This document shows, piece by piece, positions 5,745-7,139 of a stretch of 7,139 nucleotides of DNA. The notes under the pieces are model-generated. The model had not been told where the DNA came from, searched no databases, and was given only the letters and a program-made list of their open reading frames with translations. Numbering within the stretch: position 1 is the stretch's first letter; each line of letters opens with the position of its first letter. A program made the position numbers and the translations under genes. This stretch comes from Candidatus Bathyarchaeota archaeon. Its GTDB lineage: Archaea > Thermoproteota > Bathyarchaeia > TCS64. The stretch spans positions 1-7,139 of the forward strand of contig JAEHCT010000064.1 in the NCBI GenBank assembly GCA_020697635.1, in the 5' to 3' direction.

Positions 5745-5849
5745 ATAATATTTAAAATAACTTGTCTCCCACAACCGCTCCCTAAGCCAATGTCCGACAA
5801 TATCCCCGGACTTGGGTTAATTCAGTGGTGACATCTGTCTCCGAGTTGA

Positions 5850-6067
5850 AATGATGTTGACGTGTCGAAGAGTGAGAATGTTGATCTCATTTATCTAGGG
5901 AACAGAGTGAAGGAGGAGCCGCTTGGATGCCGAGCAGCTTTAGCCGTAGTGTTGTTGAAAGTTGTACTGTCCGGTGCTTGTGGTTAAGGATCGGAATACT
6001 GCGAGATTTCCTTGGATGCTCTTCCATCAACTTATTCCCTTCGCCACCCCGTAGAGAGCATCTCTAG
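5850..6067 (+). pseudogene. Possible decayed transposase N-terminal fragment
   Basis: A plus-strand frame from 5850 reads through to TAA near 5984 and contains VKEEPLGCRAALAVVLLKVV (5907-5966). A second frame from 5969 to TAG 6065-6067 continues with IGILRDFLGCSSIN. Joined by a frameshift near 5967-5970, the two resemble the N-terminal helices and helix-turn-helix of archaeal transposases (pattern PL..RAALAVVLL..LS...ISRILR..LGVS). No catalytic domain, terminal inverted repeats or target-site duplication are visible. The stretch has normal GC content, unlike the adjoining AT-rich array. An alternative is a remnant of an ordinary chromosomal gene. The evidence is pattern memory only, so confidence is low. 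Confidence 0.25.
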
Positions 6068-6071
6068 TGTA

Positions 6072-6136
6072 AGCATCCGGTCTGACGCCGTGATCAGCTG
6101 CCAGATCTTCTTTTCCCCGGGCTTCGTGATAGACAC
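6072..6136 (-). pseudogene. 5' fragment of the winged-helix gene
   Basis: On the minus strand this encodes KPGEKKIWQLITASDRML, identical to residues 8-25 of the intact winged-helix protein, with one synonymous change (Ile ATA to ATC). Homology ends at 6072. Reading on from a GTG at 6136, the frame stays open to TAA at 6032-6034 and could give a 34-residue peptide with an unrelated tail. Without the ATG, the box A or the rest of the winged helix, it cannot make a regulator. Confidence 0.75.
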
Positions 6137-6250
6137 TACGTCAGCGCTTTACTGGTTTCACAACGTCCTCGACGCAGAATGAAGGCGTGAGAAATCATTG
6201 ACCTAAAAAGTACTGGTTCGAGTAGATTGAAAACGCGTTCAAAAACCTAG

Positions 6251-6258
6251 TATTATAT
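6251..6258 (+). promoter_or_regulatory. Box A promoter of the secreted-protein gene
   Basis: TATTATAT, centred about 26 bp before the expected start near 6281, gives a transcript that is leaderless or has a leader of two or three bases before ATG 6284. The inverted repeat TAAAC-CA-GTTTA (6270-6281) covers the transcription start and is a candidate operator. Confidence 0.6.
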
Positions 6259-6283
6259 TCCTATACACGTAAACCAGTTTAGC

Positions 6284-7139
6284 ATGGACCGGAGGCTGCT
6301 TTTAACCCTGTTCTTGGTGTGCCTCTTAACACCATCAGCCCATGGACTCATGATAGAGATACCCTACGAGCAGCTCTGGGAGGAGTCGGACACGGTGGTC
6401 CTGGGCACCGTCACAGGAATAACTCATCAGGGTACGTTGACAGGGATGATCTACAGGATCGTCACGTTGAGCGTCGAACGCTTCTACAAGAACCCGTTGG
6501 AAGCCGAGACCCTCTTCATTAGGGTCGAGGGCGGAGAGCTGGGTGACAGGGGCGTGTGGGTCGAGGATCAGCCCGAGTTCAGCGTAGGCGAGAGAACCCT
6601 CGTGTTCCTCGCGGAGACGGATCAGACGCATGAAGAGGAGACGGTCTACAGGGTCTATGGATTATTTCAGGGCAAGTTCACAGTCGAAGGGGACGTCGCC
6701 CACGCTCTGGGTGGCGTCTACCTGAACATAAGCGGGCTGGAGTTCCAGCCCATGCCCGAGGGGAACGTGGTGCTGGCAAAGCTCGTGATCCCGGGGAACC
6801 GCACGGTCTACGAGGTGATCTACGGCAGCATCGGTTTCATCAACACGGGGGGACAAGGCGCGTCCAGGAACATCACCGTAACGTACAGGGGCGTACAGGG
6901 GCCTTGCGAAGGATACGAGAACGGCACAACGATGTGGGTAGGAGTGGGGCCGGGCGACTACACAGGGTTCGAGCTGCGGCTCAACTTCACGTTACCCGGC
7001 GTCTACGTCGCCTTAGTAGACGCCGAGCCCGCGACGACGTTCACCATCCACGAAGCCGGAAATATGAGTGAGGACTACGGGTTCAGCGACCTGACCTTCG
7101 ACCCGCCGGAGCCGGTGGCCGGGCAGATGGTGAAAGTCA
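6284..7139 (+). CDS. Secreted, probably glycosylated surface protein, 3' end outside the window
   Basis: The frame is open from ATG 6284 to the window edge: 285 complete codons and no stop. A Sec signal peptide is clear (MDRR, hydrophobic 5-17, then TPSAHG, cleavage likely near 20-21). Residues 27-112 form a beta domain with the pattern YEQLWEESDTVVLGTVTGI ... VEGGELGD ... FSVGERTLVFL. I have seen that pattern in secreted bacterial and archaeal proteins as 'site of export: GTV..., GGxxG, F.xGExxLxFL', but its function is not established. Residues 170-285 look like beta-sandwich modules (LNFTLPGVYVALVDAE; then SDLTFDPPEPVAGQMVKV, like a CARDB-type start). Six N-glycosylation sequons (Asn148, 172, 196, 213, 234, 260) fit an extracellular location. 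The start is supported by the box A spacing and the signal peptide. The 5' end is duplicated at 5329-5353. The substrate or partner is unknown. Confidence 0.85.
   Translation, partial: MDRRLLLTLFLVCLLTPSAHGLMIEIPYEQLWEESDTVVLGTVTGITHQGTLTGMIYRIVTLSVERFYKNPLEAETLFIRVEGGELGDRGVWVEDQPEFSVGERTLVFLAETDQTHEEETVYRVYGLFQGKFTVEGDVAHALGGVYLNISGLEFQPMPEGNVVLAKLVIPGNRTVYEVIYGSIGFINTGGQGASRNITVTYRGVQGPCEGYENGTTMWVGVGPGDYTGFELRLNFTLPGVYVALVDAEPATTFTIHEAGNMSEDYGFSDLTFDPPEPVAGQMVKV

Larger units (their letters stand above)
5400..5813. repeat. AT-rich array of three direct repeats, period 146-147 bp
   Basis: Units begin at 5400, 5546 and 5693 with TAGTGAAAAA; the third is cut short near 5813. Each has an A/T-only half (TATAAAAAATTTAAAA, then a dyad, then TATAATATTTAAAATAAC) and a GC-richer half (TGTCTCCC, then CCAATGTCCGAC, and in the first two units CAAAGGGAGCTAAGG). 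Units 1 and 3 resemble each other more than either resembles the middle unit, which has a different AT stretch before the dyad. The GC-richer half has a partial inverted repeat (GCTCCCT / AGGGAGC), but its left arm varies without matching changes. No coding frame is supported. The function is unknown: operator cluster, small-RNA units, origin-like or mobile-element DNA all remain possible. Confidence 0.9.
6072..6308. repeat. Right copy of the long direct duplication
   Basis: Counterpart of 5116-5353. This copy keeps the working start of the secreted-protein gene (ATG 6284) and its box A. The winged-helix side is dead: the ATG is now ACG (6125-6127 on the minus strand), the box A has been lost and similarity stops at 6072. 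Confidence 0.85.

Noticed and set aside
5400..5813. CRISPR array
   Set aside because: Units are about 147 bp with similarity over their whole length; there are no short identical repeats separated by unique spacers.
5400..5813. Link between the 146-147 bp period and nucleosome core length
   Set aside because: Archaeal histones wrap DNA in about 30-bp steps, and three units are too few; the match in length is probably chance.
5400..5813. Stable hairpin GCTCCCT / AGGGAGC as a noncoding RNA core
   Set aside because: The left arm changes in units 1 and 2 without matching changes on the right, so pairing is not supported.
6015..6062. Inverted repeat GATGCTCT / AGAGCATC
   Set aside because: An 8-bp stem with a 32-nt loop, no T-run and no second copy; it may be chance.
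6335..6856. Minus-strand frames inside the secreted-protein gene
   Set aside because: They are antisense to a plus-strand gene with signal peptide, promoter and sequons, and show no features of their own.

Overview
The window looks archaeal, probably from a GC-rich thermophile of the TACK/Thermoproteota type. The evidence is an NfeD protease plus slipin pair of the kind known from Pyrococcus, archaeal box A (TATA-like) promoters about 26 bp from predicted transcription starts, several apparently leaderless or near-leaderless genes, TTG and GTG starts, and heavy use of AGG, GAG, CTC and GTC codons. No genus can be named from the sequence alone.

Layout. At 1-230 (+) is the 3' end of a von Willebrand factor A-like protein. 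It converges on a minus-strand series of genes: an nfeD-slipin operon (2615 down to 384), a TIM-barrel metalloenzyme of the AP-endonuclease-2/xylose-isomerase-like superfamily (3508 to 2708), a 50-residue zinc ribbon protein not found by a size-limited ORF search (3727 to 3575), an unrecognised 228-residue protein (4466 to 3780), and a winged-helix protein with an unrecognised helical C-terminal part (5189 to 4518). Apart from nfeD-slipin, each gene seems to have its own box A.

From 5116 to 6308 the DNA changes character. A segment of about 238 bp, made of the first codons of the winged-helix gene, the divergent promoter region and the first codons of a secreted-protein gene, occurs twice in direct orientation (5116-5353 and 6072-6308). 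The copies have decayed reciprocally. The left copy keeps the winged-helix gene but has lost the start of the secreted gene. The right copy keeps the secreted gene (6284 to the window edge, +) but holds only a 5' fragment of the winged-helix gene. Between them lie an AT-rich array of three 146-147 bp direct repeats (5400-5813), each with a small dyad showing one compensatory base-pair change, and a GC-richer stretch (about 5850-6067) that may be a decayed transposase fragment.

How the genes fit together. NfeD and slipin are expected to act at the membrane, with NfeD cleaving the slipin. The winged-helix protein and the secreted, probably glycosylated surface protein were most likely a divergent regulator-target pair before the duplication and insertion separated them by about 1.1 kb. 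A shared AAACCAG motif at both predicted transcription starts is a candidate operator. No complete defence system, CRISPR array, tRNA or rRNA was seen.
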